Positions 23,749 through 36,600 of a stretch of 64,000 nt of DNA are shown here, in pieces (positions within the stretch are counted from its first letter, which is position 1; every line of letters starts with the position of its first letter). Where the stretch lies: the NCBI GenBank assembly GCA_040954595.2, contig CM082591.2:11222001-11286000 (forward strand). The letters are read 5' to 3'. The stretch comes from Balanoglossus misakiensis. Taxonomy: Eukaryota; Hemichordata. The position numbers and the translations under genes are program-made. The notes beneath the pieces were generated by a model. That model searched no databases and was not told the origin of the DNA. It saw only the letters and a program-made list of their open reading frames with translations.

Positions 23749-24494
23749 GTTGTTGTCAATGATCGGCAGCTGGAGAAATCCTTTAGGTCAAAGGTCACAT
23801 TGAGTGTTTGTGCGCTGATAGTTTCCTCGTGTCATCAGTATCTTCAGCGTGGTTTTTGTGTCAACAAAGACCTCCGCTTTGTAGTTACCAGTCCCTAAAA
23901 GTGATATCCAACAGTATCATTACGAATTCTCTCTTCAGCATTTTAATCGTGTGATTATTTTAGAGAAAAGAAAGTAGAGTTGCCGAATCCATTGACATTT
24001 GATAAGAGTTTGAGGTGCATTACATCAAATTTCAGGTGTCTCCGCCTACGCTGTCCGATCAATCAGTTATACTCCCTTCAAAAATTACGGACTGACTTCA
24101 TGAATGACTAACAGAAGCAAAATTACGTCAAAATGAAACGACAAATAAATAAAATGCATTATTTTCTCTTTACAACACTACGGTTCACTCTGAATGTTCT
24201 TTACTTTGTCGCGAACAATCGGTTGAGTTATCCCAGCACGGATGTACGCCCTCCACTACACTCAACAGCCAGTATCAGCTTTCGTATTTCCGCAAGTGCA
24301 AGATGCCTCACTCGCAATATACACAGTAATCCGCTAATTCGGGTGCTGAGGGGATGTCCCCCAAACTCACGACTATTTTTCTGACCACAAGGCTTTTTCA
24401 AGTCGGCGTCCTTCCGGGTGTTATGATCTGAGCGGAATCTAACGGTATAACCATTCATAATTTATTGATAAACTCTCGTGAAAATTTTTGAAAA
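23749..24494. promoter_or_regulatory. Shared intergenic region between divergent UMPS and MED25
   Basis: 746 bp separate the two start codons, so the promoters and 5' UTRs of both genes must lie here unless there are upstream untranslated exons. I see no clear TATA box at either end. This is an inference from layout. Confidence 0.6.
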
Positions 24495-24616
24495 ATGGTG
24501 GTTGCGGACTCCAGTTCGTCGACGTGTGCCGATGTTGTGTTCGTAATAGAAGGGACTGCCAATCTCCACGCATATATCGACCAGTTGAAGACATCCTACG
24601 TTCTCCCGACTTTAGA
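24495..24616 (+). CDS. MED25: MED25 exon 1 (start codon)
   Basis: 40 codons plus GA. Encodes [20 protein letters not shown] then [12 protein letters not shown], the first strand and helix of the VWA domain. Donor gtaagt. Confidence 0.96.
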
Positions 24617-27600
24617 GTAAGTATAAGAAAACACTGACTCATCATTTGAATCACTAAACGTAACAGCTATTGCCCTGGATCCCAACGCCAGATCAGGAAC
24701 TGTAAATCGCATTTAGTGCGTTGTTCCCTTTTCTGATCTGCTGTCCGTCTGCTTGCATTGACGTTGTGACATAACTGATTGCCTATTTGTAATCATTTCA
24801 TTTGACTACTCATTGAACACGTGTGATCATTTGGCTGTGCTAGTCGCATTCTTGCCCTCTTGGAATTTCTTGGCGTGGTTCACAATCGTTGTTATTAAAC
24901 AATGTACACTTTAAAAATGCGATCTGCGGCGATTTCCACTAAAGCCGTTTTGAATGCTACTACTGCATGCATTGTATAGTGAACATGTAGTGGGCACCTG
25001 TCGTGTGAACGTTTTTTTTATCAGTGATTAAAAGTACTGCTATCAGATGAAACAGTACCACTCTGTAACATGGGTTCTGTTCCGTCTGCCGTGATCTTTA
25101 AATTTAACACAAATGATCATCGATTCACAGTTATGAAAATATTTATAATTTCCCTTTCGGGCAGCTGTTTATGTAAACACAGTTCATGCATGACATTTGA
25201 GATATGAAACTTAATTGTGTGTATTTATTTTGATACTTATATATTGATGTGCATATCTGTGTGGGTGGGTGTGTGTCTCAGTTTGTACGTGTGTATATGT
25301 GTGTGCATGAGTGCTTGTTTTGATATAAACACACATATGACGTGATGTGTAGGGACAGGTTAGGCGTTCTCCAAAGGATAAACACCCTAATTTCAGATCA
25401 TATTGCAATCTTTATATCAAGGTGGAATTTTATAAAGAAATCGTTGTCAGGTGTAGTAGTTACTTTAGGGCTCTGTGTGATGGCTAACTCATTATTTACA
25501 CAGTGTTCACTTGTTGTTGCTGTTATATTTGATATTCACTGTACATGTATATGGCAAATAAAATGCCAACTTCCTGTCTTCTATGTTACCTCACTCCACA
25601 AAAGTGTGCCACATGTTTGTGATTTTGTCCTGCTGGCCAACATGGACTTCCGCTTGAGTGGGTTTCTATTCTTCAGTGGTGATTGAGGCTGTGGCCCACT
25701 ACCACTATTGTTGAGGCCGTCTTTCAGGAACTAGTGTTTACAATCAATGCTGTCAGCAGTCAGAAGTCCTCCATTTCTGGTCGCCAGAAACGTACCGTGG
25801 CAATGCCTTGTGGGCAAATGTATGTGGGTTAGGCATGCATATATGTGCCATGTTACAGGAAAAAGGAGTATAATTTTGATATTTAATGCCTATATAGAAC
25901 AATTATTTTTTTAAGAATAGTTTCTGAACACTTCGAATTAGTTACAGTGAATTTCTTTGTGTTTAGATTCTAGGCAACAAACTATTTACAGGGGTCAATG
26001 TACCACTCACAGATATTGACCACAGCTGAAATTACTGAAGTGTGGCCTCGCTTGTTGAAGAGATTCAGGGAGATGTGATTTATGATCCAAATTGTTTGGT
26101 GTTTTTGGCTGTGCAAGAAGTGAATGGTTTGAATTCTGGTCATCTGGTTCTCATATCCAAAGGATGTAGTAAATGGTTTGAAATCAAATCAGACCAATCA
26201 CAAAAGACAGAATTGGAGACAATCAAAATTTTAAAGTGTATAAGAGACACGAGCAAGCAGTGACTAGGTTGGTGTTCATTTTCATGAGTTGTTTGTAAAC
26301 GATAAACACACACTTATTAATTATTAATATTTATTTTATTAATTTATTATTACATGTTAAGTTGTTTAAAAAACTATAACACTTAGAGGTGTGTTGATAC
26401 ATGTAGTCCCTTAAAATGCGTATTTGCCTCTTTTTCTTCTTAAACGGCTTTTACTGTCTTGACATGGCTCTCATACACTTGGCAGTTTGAACCCCCTGTA
26501 AATTAAAGGTCTCATGTCATGCTTTGGAAAGTTTTCATTTTTCCACATCAAAAGCTCACCTAAGGTACTTGTCTATGCATTGCCTATTGTGTCGGTTCCG
26601 AAAAATGTGCGCGAATGCCGGAATTTGCCCCCTTTTTTCATGCCTGTGATCAGGGAGCCACTTCGCACTCGAGCCAGGCGAAGGTATTTGCATATGGACA
26701 AACAAGTACACTACATCGTAGTGTACCATTCTGCTAACAGTATGGTGTAATTAGCGGTCCATGCGTAATTAAGTCCACAGACAAAGACAAGCTATATAAA
26801 CAGTGTTCAAAGCAAAGGAAGCCCTTGTTTCACATTACAGGCAGAGGATTTGCGAAGGTGTGAAAGACTATTTGTCCACATCAAGATAAGCCTTCGACTG
26901 AACTTCGAAAAGCCGAAAAAACTCGACTGAGTTGGGTTAGGGGTACACGCCCACCCGCCACTTTTACTTGCTTGTTATCTAAGCACAAGGGGCAAAACGC
27001 ATTGCAAGATAGTAACATACGTTAACTTCAAGACCCAAATAGTGATTTTACGCGTGGTTGTATAGGGCATGGCATGTGACCTTTAATGTAACAAATCATA
27101 CTCATTACTGGTTTGCACTGGTTTGGTTTGAGGGTCTTGTATACCATTACCAGTGTCAACCGACTTGGCAGCGTTAGGGTTAAAGTTTAAAACAAAATTT
27201 TGACCTTGTTTATATAATTGTACATGTACGTCCAGCGGCTGGTACATACATGTAGTGTCCCGTGAACTGAAGCAATGTTTATTAGATAAGTTATGTAGTC
27301 AAATATTGTCAGATAAACGATGACAGGTTGACAATACAGTAGTACATTTGTATTATTATCATATAAGAATTTGATTGTTTTGTGAGATGGGTTGAACGGA
27401 CAGACGTGGCATCCTTGTGGCCGAGTCCATTGTCCAAAATGTTGAAACCCATATTTTGTACTTTGAGAATATAATCTGAATCTATCATACAATGTTTGGA
27501 TTGATAAATGAAATTTTTCCAATAACCATGCCCAAGTTCACTTTCTCAATAATTACATGTACCTGCAGTGTTTCATTCAGGATGATACCAACAAGGGGGA

Positions 27601-30600
27601 TATGTCCCCCTTTGCCAGGAAATTTGAGGGGGATTCCACTCTGGCAAAGGGGGACTGTAATACTTTAACATGTGAATGGCATCATTTTAAGGGGCACTGG
27701 TCCCCCCTTGACAAATAGGTAGGGGGTGCCAACATGTCAGCAGGGGGTGAATCCCCCAATCCCCCGTCTAGATGAAACGCTGTACCTGTAAAAATCTGCA
27801 GACTTTTTTATAATGTTCCAAATTAGATTTGAAAATCATGCTTATCTCAGTATCTGCCATATCATACAGTACATGGCTGTACAGGTGTGCCACCATATGC
27901 TGTGTGTCCTCTATCAAACATAACTTTTAAAAGCTTGAGTCAATTTTAGGATCTCTAGAAATTTCTCTGAGTCAGCCCTATGCATTTACATGTAGTGTGG
28001 ATAATTTTCTTGATTCACCATTGAGTTTGAGTCAGTGGCGCATCATATAGGCTTAGAGGAAGTTAGAGGGCACTCTGACCATGGTGAATCTGCACATCTG
28101 ATTGATATATTTTCAAACTGGCCGAGTCAGGAAGAATGTGTTATAACAACCTACATGTACCCAATGGCTTCTCTGTCTAAAACATGCTGTCTTATGATTT
28201 TCTTGTAGTGAAACTACAAAAATTCCATTGCTGGATGTCTGAACATGAGCGTACAAGTAACGTCAATTTTAACCAACTACATCGGAAAATATACTAAAAT
28301 TATTCTTTGCGACCAAAAATACTGCTAGAGTGAAATTTTCATTGTAATCCAACCTATTATTATTCTGATTATGATATTTGTTGTTTAATGAGGTTATGAA
28401 GATAACTCATAATTTGATTTATCATAATGTTCCTAAACTTGCTTTTATTGATTCATGAAACCACTTCCAATTATCGGACATATACAATGTATTAGACAAT
28501 ATTCTGAAATTAAATAGGGATTTTCCTTATCAGTTAAGTGCTCTTTGTTAGCGATGTTTATGGTTGTAAACAACAGGAAACAGGTTACTGTACATGTAGC
28601 CATACTATTGGTACGTGTTAACAATATCGAGTAATGTTTTTCTACAATCTTACATATGTCTAAGACGACCATGGTAATAGATGTTGTTAGCTAAACAACA
28701 GAGGCTAAGATTTATATCATACAGTGTTTAAATGATAGGTGATACAATAAGTGTGCGAGAAGTTGCAGGAAAATAAGATGTACAATTAATTTGAAGTGTT
28801 TATGATAAAAAGTTAATATTTTAACATATATTTAAAGGCACGTAAGCTGTAACTTTTGCGATAATTTTCATAATTTTTGTTTCAAACTGCACTACCATTA
28901 GTCCATGCAGATGAAGGTAGTGAGCAATACACAAGCATTATAAACCCTAAATATGAGTGCATATGCAAGTTTTAACCAGATAAATAATAAACCTTTGCCG
29001 CAAGCGATTATGGCCGCCACCGTGGGAAAATGCAAGAAACAATGAAAATGTTGCATTTCCGGTTGTGAAACTTCATAAGCAAAACATGATCTCATCCACC
29101 AGAGTTTCCGGTTACGCAAAAATGTGCGTAATACACGCAATGGAAAATTTCTATACGCATATTGAACCGACAAGTGCGTCTGGCGTACGCAATGAAATGG
29201 ACTCTGTTTTCGCCATTGAAAGTTCGAGCTAACAAAAGACTCATCAAACGACCGAAAAACTAGACAGCACCTTGTGCACGCTTACATGTTTTGAATAAAA
29301 TTGCAACATTCCAAACCATTTGCGCAGACGCTTGACCATGATAAAAATTAAAATGTAACAATTTTCGTTTAGCGCGCGTTCTAATCATCATGCCATGCGT
29401 CACGTACGTGTAATATCGATCAACATGGCGGCAAAACAGTCAACTTTATTTTCATTTAAATTTACGTCGAAATCCTATACTGATAATGGAAAGAAAGCCA
29501 CTGAAATCGATGATTCGGAACACCAAGAGTCAGTGGGGGATGCCCTACCAGTGAAAAAAATGCGAGAGAATGCAAAGACTGGCCACACAGAATTCAAAGA
29601 TCAGTGGCTCGCCGAGTATCCGTGGTTACGGCACGACGTCGACGAAAGCGGCGGAAAAAAAGACACTCGTGCTTTTCTGTAAGGTTTGTGAAAAATATGG
29701 CAAAAAGAATGCTTTCACGCATGGTTCTCGTGATCTTCAAAAATCGGCCATCAAACGGCATATATGCAAGGCACTGATCATAGAGAAGCGACGTCATTTG
29801 TCTGTAAACGTAAAATCACGTCAAAAGCTGTTTGGTCTGTTTAGAATTCTTTTTGGTTACAATGTGTGCCATTTGAAGTGTTTTGCGTTATTTTGCAACA
29901 GTCTGCTAATGGATGTGATATGAATACATTGTACGCATTTAAATCACCTTCGTACGCATTTTTATTGACCTCTTGCGTATGGCATACGATTGGGGAAAAA
30001 AACTACCGGAAACTCTGATCCACTTGAGCTCATGGAAGTAAAATGTACACCACTGAGACATCAGATTTTCATTTTTCATTGCAATATTGCACTTTTTTTT
30101 AAATTGCAGGAATTTTCGTTTTTCTTTAATTTTTGGCCATTTTGTCATAAATAAGTGTTGAGCTTGATATATTATCATGAAATAGCATTTAATAGACATA
30201 TTTAAAAGCATATATGAGATTATTTAAAACTTTAATTTTTTATCCAGTTGCAGCTTACGTGCCTTTAATCAAAATGAAATTTTATCAGATTATCATTGAT
30301 GGGGGGGGGGGGGATAGATTAGACTGCAAAAAAATAAAAACAAATATGTAATTACAGTAATTACAGAATCGTTCCATTTTTGTATGGAATGCTACATTGT
30401 GCTGCCGTTGTCATGGAAACTGTACCTGCTTATGAACTGACATTTGCATCCAAAAAGGCCCACATGTACAAGTTTGGAACAATGGCCACAATACAAGTTT
30501 TACACAGGAACTGCCAAATGGCAAGACTGTCAACAGGTGTTAAAAAAACTGAATTATTTTGAACAAATATTGTACATTGTTTTTGTATAGTACATTTTCT

Positions 30601-33600
30601 GTGGTAACACCTCACACACCCACAGGACTGGAAATCAATAGATTTAGAAACTGTCAAAACTTCTAAATTACCAAGAAATGTTGTGGTGAGTCAAAAGGGA
30701 AAATGAAAGGCTTAAAGAGATATTAGTCACACAGACTTAACTGCTCTGTGGGTACATCAATCTTATGTAAACAACTGTAAATTTACTTATAAACTGCCAG
30801 ATGTATCTAGCTGTTTGCAGTGTACATGTATGTACATGTACATTGTAGTCAAGAGAAAAAACCAACTGGTTTGAATGGGTGGTCATGTACAATGTACAGT
30901 GCAGCTTAGGAATAGCTTTCCAACTGCACCAACACTGGGTCAGCTCTGTTTAAACACTGGGTCAACTCTGGGTTGGCACCCTATTGGCGCTCTAATTAGC
31001 ACCTATTGGGCTTGTGTTTAACTGGGGTGTTCCAAAACAATAGGGTGCGCCAAGGTGCTAACACTGAACAATGCCAAGTGCCAGGGCCAACAGATTCACA
31101 CCTTTGTAACACTTGGAACACACAGGCTAACACTGTGTGCCAAAACAATAGGGTGCGCCAAGGTTTAACACCTTTGTAGCACATGCTAACACTGAACAAT
31201 GCCAAGTGCCAGGGCCAACAGATTCACACCTTTGTAACACTTGGAACACACAGGCTAACACTGTGTTGGCTCATTATAAACACCGTGTCAGCAAGTTGTT
31301 AGCAAATTGGAAAGCTATTCCTAAGCTGCACTGTATACTACAGCCTAGCCACTGAGTTACACACACTTGTTCGTTTGGCAGGTCTACATACATGTACATT
31401 TTGTATATACATACATATAATGTCAGTCAGCCCAAATTCAGGTAACAGTACTGTAAATGGGATTGAAAATTGTCTCTTAAGATGGGTCCCTGGGATCTTT
31501 TTGCTCGTTGCTATGGGCCTTTATAGGACACTACACTCAATTTTGATCGAAACCGTTATGAACGTCCGACAAGGGGCTTGTAACTAGTTAAAAATACGCA
31601 CGATTGTGTGCACACCCCCTGTCTGAGTATGTTTACGTCAACTACCGCCCGGCCATAGGCCGCCACGCTAATACGGCAAAGCAGCGGTCAGCGATAGCGT
31701 GCGCGTCCTGTAACCACAGTAACTGGATCGAACGCTCAAAATCCAACGTTTTGTACACAGAGATTTTGTACCGTTCACGAAAATCCCTAAGGCTTTTTTC
31801 ACAGGCGACGTAGGCCAGCCAAATTTGACCTGCTTGTTGAGAACGCACTTCCGTGTGACGGATCGTTTTTTCGGTTTTCGTCGTGCTAAGAAGCGATACC
31901 AGTGGAAGAGTGCGTCCAAAGACACCCAAAATCGATGACTTTTTCAGGTGTGGTACGGGTATGCTGAAATCGTAGGATACAACGATAATATTCGAAAACA
32001 AAATCCGTCACGATCTTCCCTGGTTCAAGCAACTAATGAATACGTATCAAGTTCGTTTTTGAGGTCACGGAATAAAAAGCCTTAGGCTTTTGAAATTTGA
32101 CCTAACTAATTTGCATATCAATGGCGTCAGGGGGCGCGCGCTCACAATCGTGCAGATTTTCAACTAGTTACCAGCCCCTTGTTAGACTCTGAAAACGGCT
32201 TAGTCCAAATCGGGGTGTAATGTCCTATAAAGGCCCATAGCAACGGGCAAAAAGATCCCAGGGACCCATCTTAAACCCCGGTGCGGAAAGTACTGGGGTT
32301 CGGATTAACGTGTGTTTGTATAGTTGTTTATTTGGGAGTGGTCGTCGTGCATACATGTAATGACTGTGTAATTGATCTCATGTACATAGAAAATAAGTGA
32401 ACACTTTACACCTCTACGTGATTGACAGCTGTTTGAATGACGTGGTTATTGTTTCCCAGGGACGCTTCTGAAAAGCACTGAAACCAGATTTCTCCCAAAA
32501 TCATCGTTGTTTCAAAAGCTTGTGTACTTTTTCGTCGATAACTTTATCAGTTCGTGTTCAGTCTAAAATAAGACATCGTTTCTGCGCATTCGCAATGCAA
32601 TGCAATGCTACTGCGCAAGTGCAGAACAGGCCTGGACATGGAATTTGGTCAGGTCATAAAAGGTCAAAGGGAGTTCCTCGTACCATGTTCGTAATTCCCA
32701 TGTTCGTACACATCAAAAACTGGCCACGCTCCTCATCATTGTGTCGATTGTTTCTGTTCTCGGTCTGTCGGAATGGATTGACCATCAACTGTATTATTTC
32801 TATTTATCAGTTTGACCTCCTAAATTTAGTTTACGTGTTGGACATTAGCAAAAACTAATGTTTTAGCAAAAATTAGCATTAGCAAAAACGTATAGTTTTT
32901 AAGTAAGTACGCGGCATGCAATGGCATTGGCATGTCACTTGGCGCGTACTTGTGTTGACCGTTGAACAGACCAAGCAATCGAACCATTTCCGTATTTCGA
33001 TAGCATTCTAACTCGTGTTAAAAGTCATTCGCATTATATATAACCAGATAAACGATTTTGTCGATTTGAGACACATTTTAGCGTATAGTTCGTTGTTTCT
33101 TCGCTTTTGCTAAAGTTAAAGTTGGTCGTGTGTTTGTCTCACCAGCCAGATAAGAGTGTGATTGATAGCGTACCCTATGAACGTAACGTCAAATAAGCTG
33201 AACTACACATACGAGGTTCATTACTGACATGCATGTCACGATCAACAAGACTAAGGAATTTTAAAAAGTTTTCCCCATTTTTCCCCAATGACCAGTTACC
33301 ACGTGTCATACATCAATGGAAAGATTACTTTCTTGTTCGTCAGAAAATTGAAAAAAAACGCCGATTGAACGAGTACAATTATACAAAAGAAGCACCAAGA
33401 AAACGTGGTATTACTTGTTGGTCAGGCAGCAAAATATGCTGACATCAGCGTCCACAGCAACCAAAAATTTGATCGATCGTAGCTGGCAAAGTTTTGAATT
33501 TACTCCGCCATTGTGTCCACTGACCTCTCTAGACGATGTTACATCCGAAAATAGTCGAATGAACGGCATATGGGCTTTAAATGAGGACCGAAAACAGCCA

Positions 33601-36600
33601 AACATAACTCTGCGTACAAACTTCCGCATTAGCTAATTAATATTAATATGTACTATTGCGCATGCGCTCTCCGCGAAGAAACAATGTCTTATTTTAGACT
33701 GAACACGAACTGTTTATGTTGTGTGTGTTTATAAAGCCAACAACTGTCGTTGTATGGTGTAATTCTTTATGTTTGGACCTGTTTGGGCCGATTTTCACAG
33801 AGCCAAGATCGTTGGTGTTGTCTGTTGTCAGTCAAACAGCATTAAGATTCACCACTGATTTGGGGGGTCTTTTATACCCCGCACCGGGGTTTAGGAATTC
33901 ACGTTTTTGAATCCATCTGAAATTTAGGGTGACATAGAGTAACTGTCCTTTGGGGAATAAATTTGGGCTGCCTCTGCACTTGCATTTACTGTTATAAATT
34001 TCTTTTATTTAATACAAATAGCTCTCCTATCACAAGAAAAAACTTGGAATTTTGTCTATCTTAGATAATAGAACCTCTGGTGTTTTTGATCCCAATAGAA
34101 AGCCTTGCAGTGATGATTTTAAAGTGAACCGACACCTTCCTTGTACAGAGGTTCTAATAAAATCTTTGTGAAAAACATGAGTGATTTGCGTCGTTTTTAT
34201 TCACTTTCACTTATCGGGCAGCAGCGTAGCGTCGATCTCGATATGTGGTGTGACGTAAGAGACTAGTCACCAGTAGCAGACGCCACCGTGCGCATGCACA
34301 CGTACACAGACAGTTGACATGGCTGGCTGCCTCGCAAGTGGGAGCAAAAACAGAGTTGGCAAAAACACGGCGAAAGGTTTTATAAAAGTTTCCGACCCTT
34401 CGGTGGATAGTCAAAATGCAAATCTAGCTGGAAAATGGGTATCAAACATTGGCATATTATTTCGGTGCTTATTGCTGAGATGATACTTTTGCTTCGGAAA
34501 TGTTCGTGTTCAACTCCTGATTTCCTTTGATCACCATATGACGAAACCGAATTTTGGCACTGTAAATCAAAACTCTGATCGGAAGAAAGTAGTGTGACGG
34601 AAATACTAGTAAACACTGTTTTAGTTGCGTACTCAAGCTGTGAATGCATCGCAAAACCATTTCCAAAGACAAAAACGACCACCTGTACCATCCGGAAGCA
34701 CCACAGATATACTCGAAACATAACAATCGGAGTTTCAGCCTCCCTTTGATCAACAAAGCAGCATCTTTTCACAGCTATTGACCAATGTAAAGGATTGTAG
34801 ACACGTGTGGTAGACATTTTCGCGAGAGTGTCAATCGGTTTACTTTCTATTCTTTCGGGAAATCATGAGGGTCCCTTTTATGACATGGGTGACTAAATGT
34901 CAAAAATTATCACATGGCTTTGTGATATGTCATTCAAGTCCTTATCTAAAGGCCCTGTCAAGACATCGATTTCATGGCAGCACCGGCATTCCTTGACAGT
35001 AGAAATAACTTCGCATTTACCGCAACGCAGCTACACCATGAGCATGATGAAAGACGAAGCCGATCACCAGTAGACTGACAATGGGCACCTCTTCTCGATC
35101 GTCTTTGCTGTCTACACTTGCCTCTGTACTATTGGAATCAGTTTCACTTGAGTCACCTACCCTCTCATCGCTATTCGGGTTCGTACAAAAATCCAACGAT
35201 ATCTTCGTTTGACAACTCCATATCGCGTCACTTGGTGATCCACGGGCTTTGTGATCGACTGGGTTGCTCAGCTATTCTTTACTATCAATCACGTGATCTG
35301 GCAATGTGTCACATGGCGCAGTCATTTCCAGATGACGGGCAAGCAATATTTCGGCATCTAGTAAAAGTTTTCCCGAGTATGTTTTTACTTTAGAACCGCC
35401 AAACACGCAACATGTATCGGGTATGTTGCCTCATCAGCCTCATTGCATTTCGTCTGCACAGTCTTTGTCTGCACCACGTAAGTCCACGTTGCTGAAGTTG
35501 CCCGTCATCTGGAAATTTGAATGCGAACGCAACTGCCACCTGAGCGCGTCTGACGTCATTTGATAGCGAAGAATAGAGACGTTGCGTGACCTTTGACCTA
35601 CTAGCAGACAGCTACTTTAGCGTAGTCTCTTACGTCACACCGCATATCGAGATCGACGTTACGCGATAAGTGAAAGTGAATAAAAACGACACAAATCACT
35701 CATGTTTTCACAAAGATTTTATTAGAACCTCTCTACAGTACAAGGAAGGTATCGGTTCACTTTATTCCACTCTCAATCACAGCCAAAGAACTGTATTTTC
35801 CCCCACACCCAACCCATCCATTTGTATGGTTGCACATGGATTGTATGGTATCTTGAAATGAAACCTATACGAACAAAATATGCAGTCATGACAATTTTGT
35901 GTAGACGTTCTTTTCAAACCAAGTGTGTTAAACTACCTTTAGAAGGAAAATGAGGGTACAAACTGATGTTGGCCAAATGAATTGCCACCTCTTTAGCTAC
36001 ATGCATGTATTATGGGCGTCACACAGGAAGTATAAAGACATTTCTGAACCGTCTCAGGTCAAAACTCAAATACTGGTGTAAATTATTATGTGTGAACGGT
36101 CTCAGATTTGAGACGACTTTGCCAGCCAGAACAGAGCCAATGCAACCCGTTGTCTATGGAGCCGAGCCTCAGCGCTTATACATAAACTATAAATTATAAT
36201 GTGTGTGTGCACACAAGGCGACTCAAAGGATTATTTCTCTGTTTACAAAAGGCAAATAGTGTGTGTCTCTGAAACATTTGAGATTTCTACCAGTGACAGT
36301 GTGACTGTGGTATATATTCATTATTGACTTACCAGGATATTGTCACCAGCTAACACTTGTTTTTCTTTTTCCTACCAGGCATTTCAATGGTGGACCTGTT
36401 GTTGATTATAATGACTTTGGTGCCAAGGTCAGTCTTCAGCTTTGTATTCAATTTCTTCTTGCGGTTGAATTTCTGGCAAATGTCAGAATGCTGCTAGTTT
36501 GAGTGGCATTTTTCAAACAAAAATATACAATGAGTGGTGTATCACTCAACTGATAGTTGGATACTAGAGAGATAGATACATAGATAATATATACATGTAT

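Larger units (their letters stand above)
28836..30264. mobile_element. 1.4-kb TTAA-flanked element hosting a hAT-like element
   Basis: TTAA at 28832-28835 and 30265-30268. Inverted ends aggcacgtaagctgtaact / agttgcagcttacgtgcct. It contains the insertion at 29100-30017. The outer part has no ORF I recognise. Confidence 0.8.

Noticed and set aside
31642-32001. Minus-strand frame of 119 residues as a gene
   Set aside because: Lies wholly inside a TTAA element and has no recognised domain; kept only as a note on that element.
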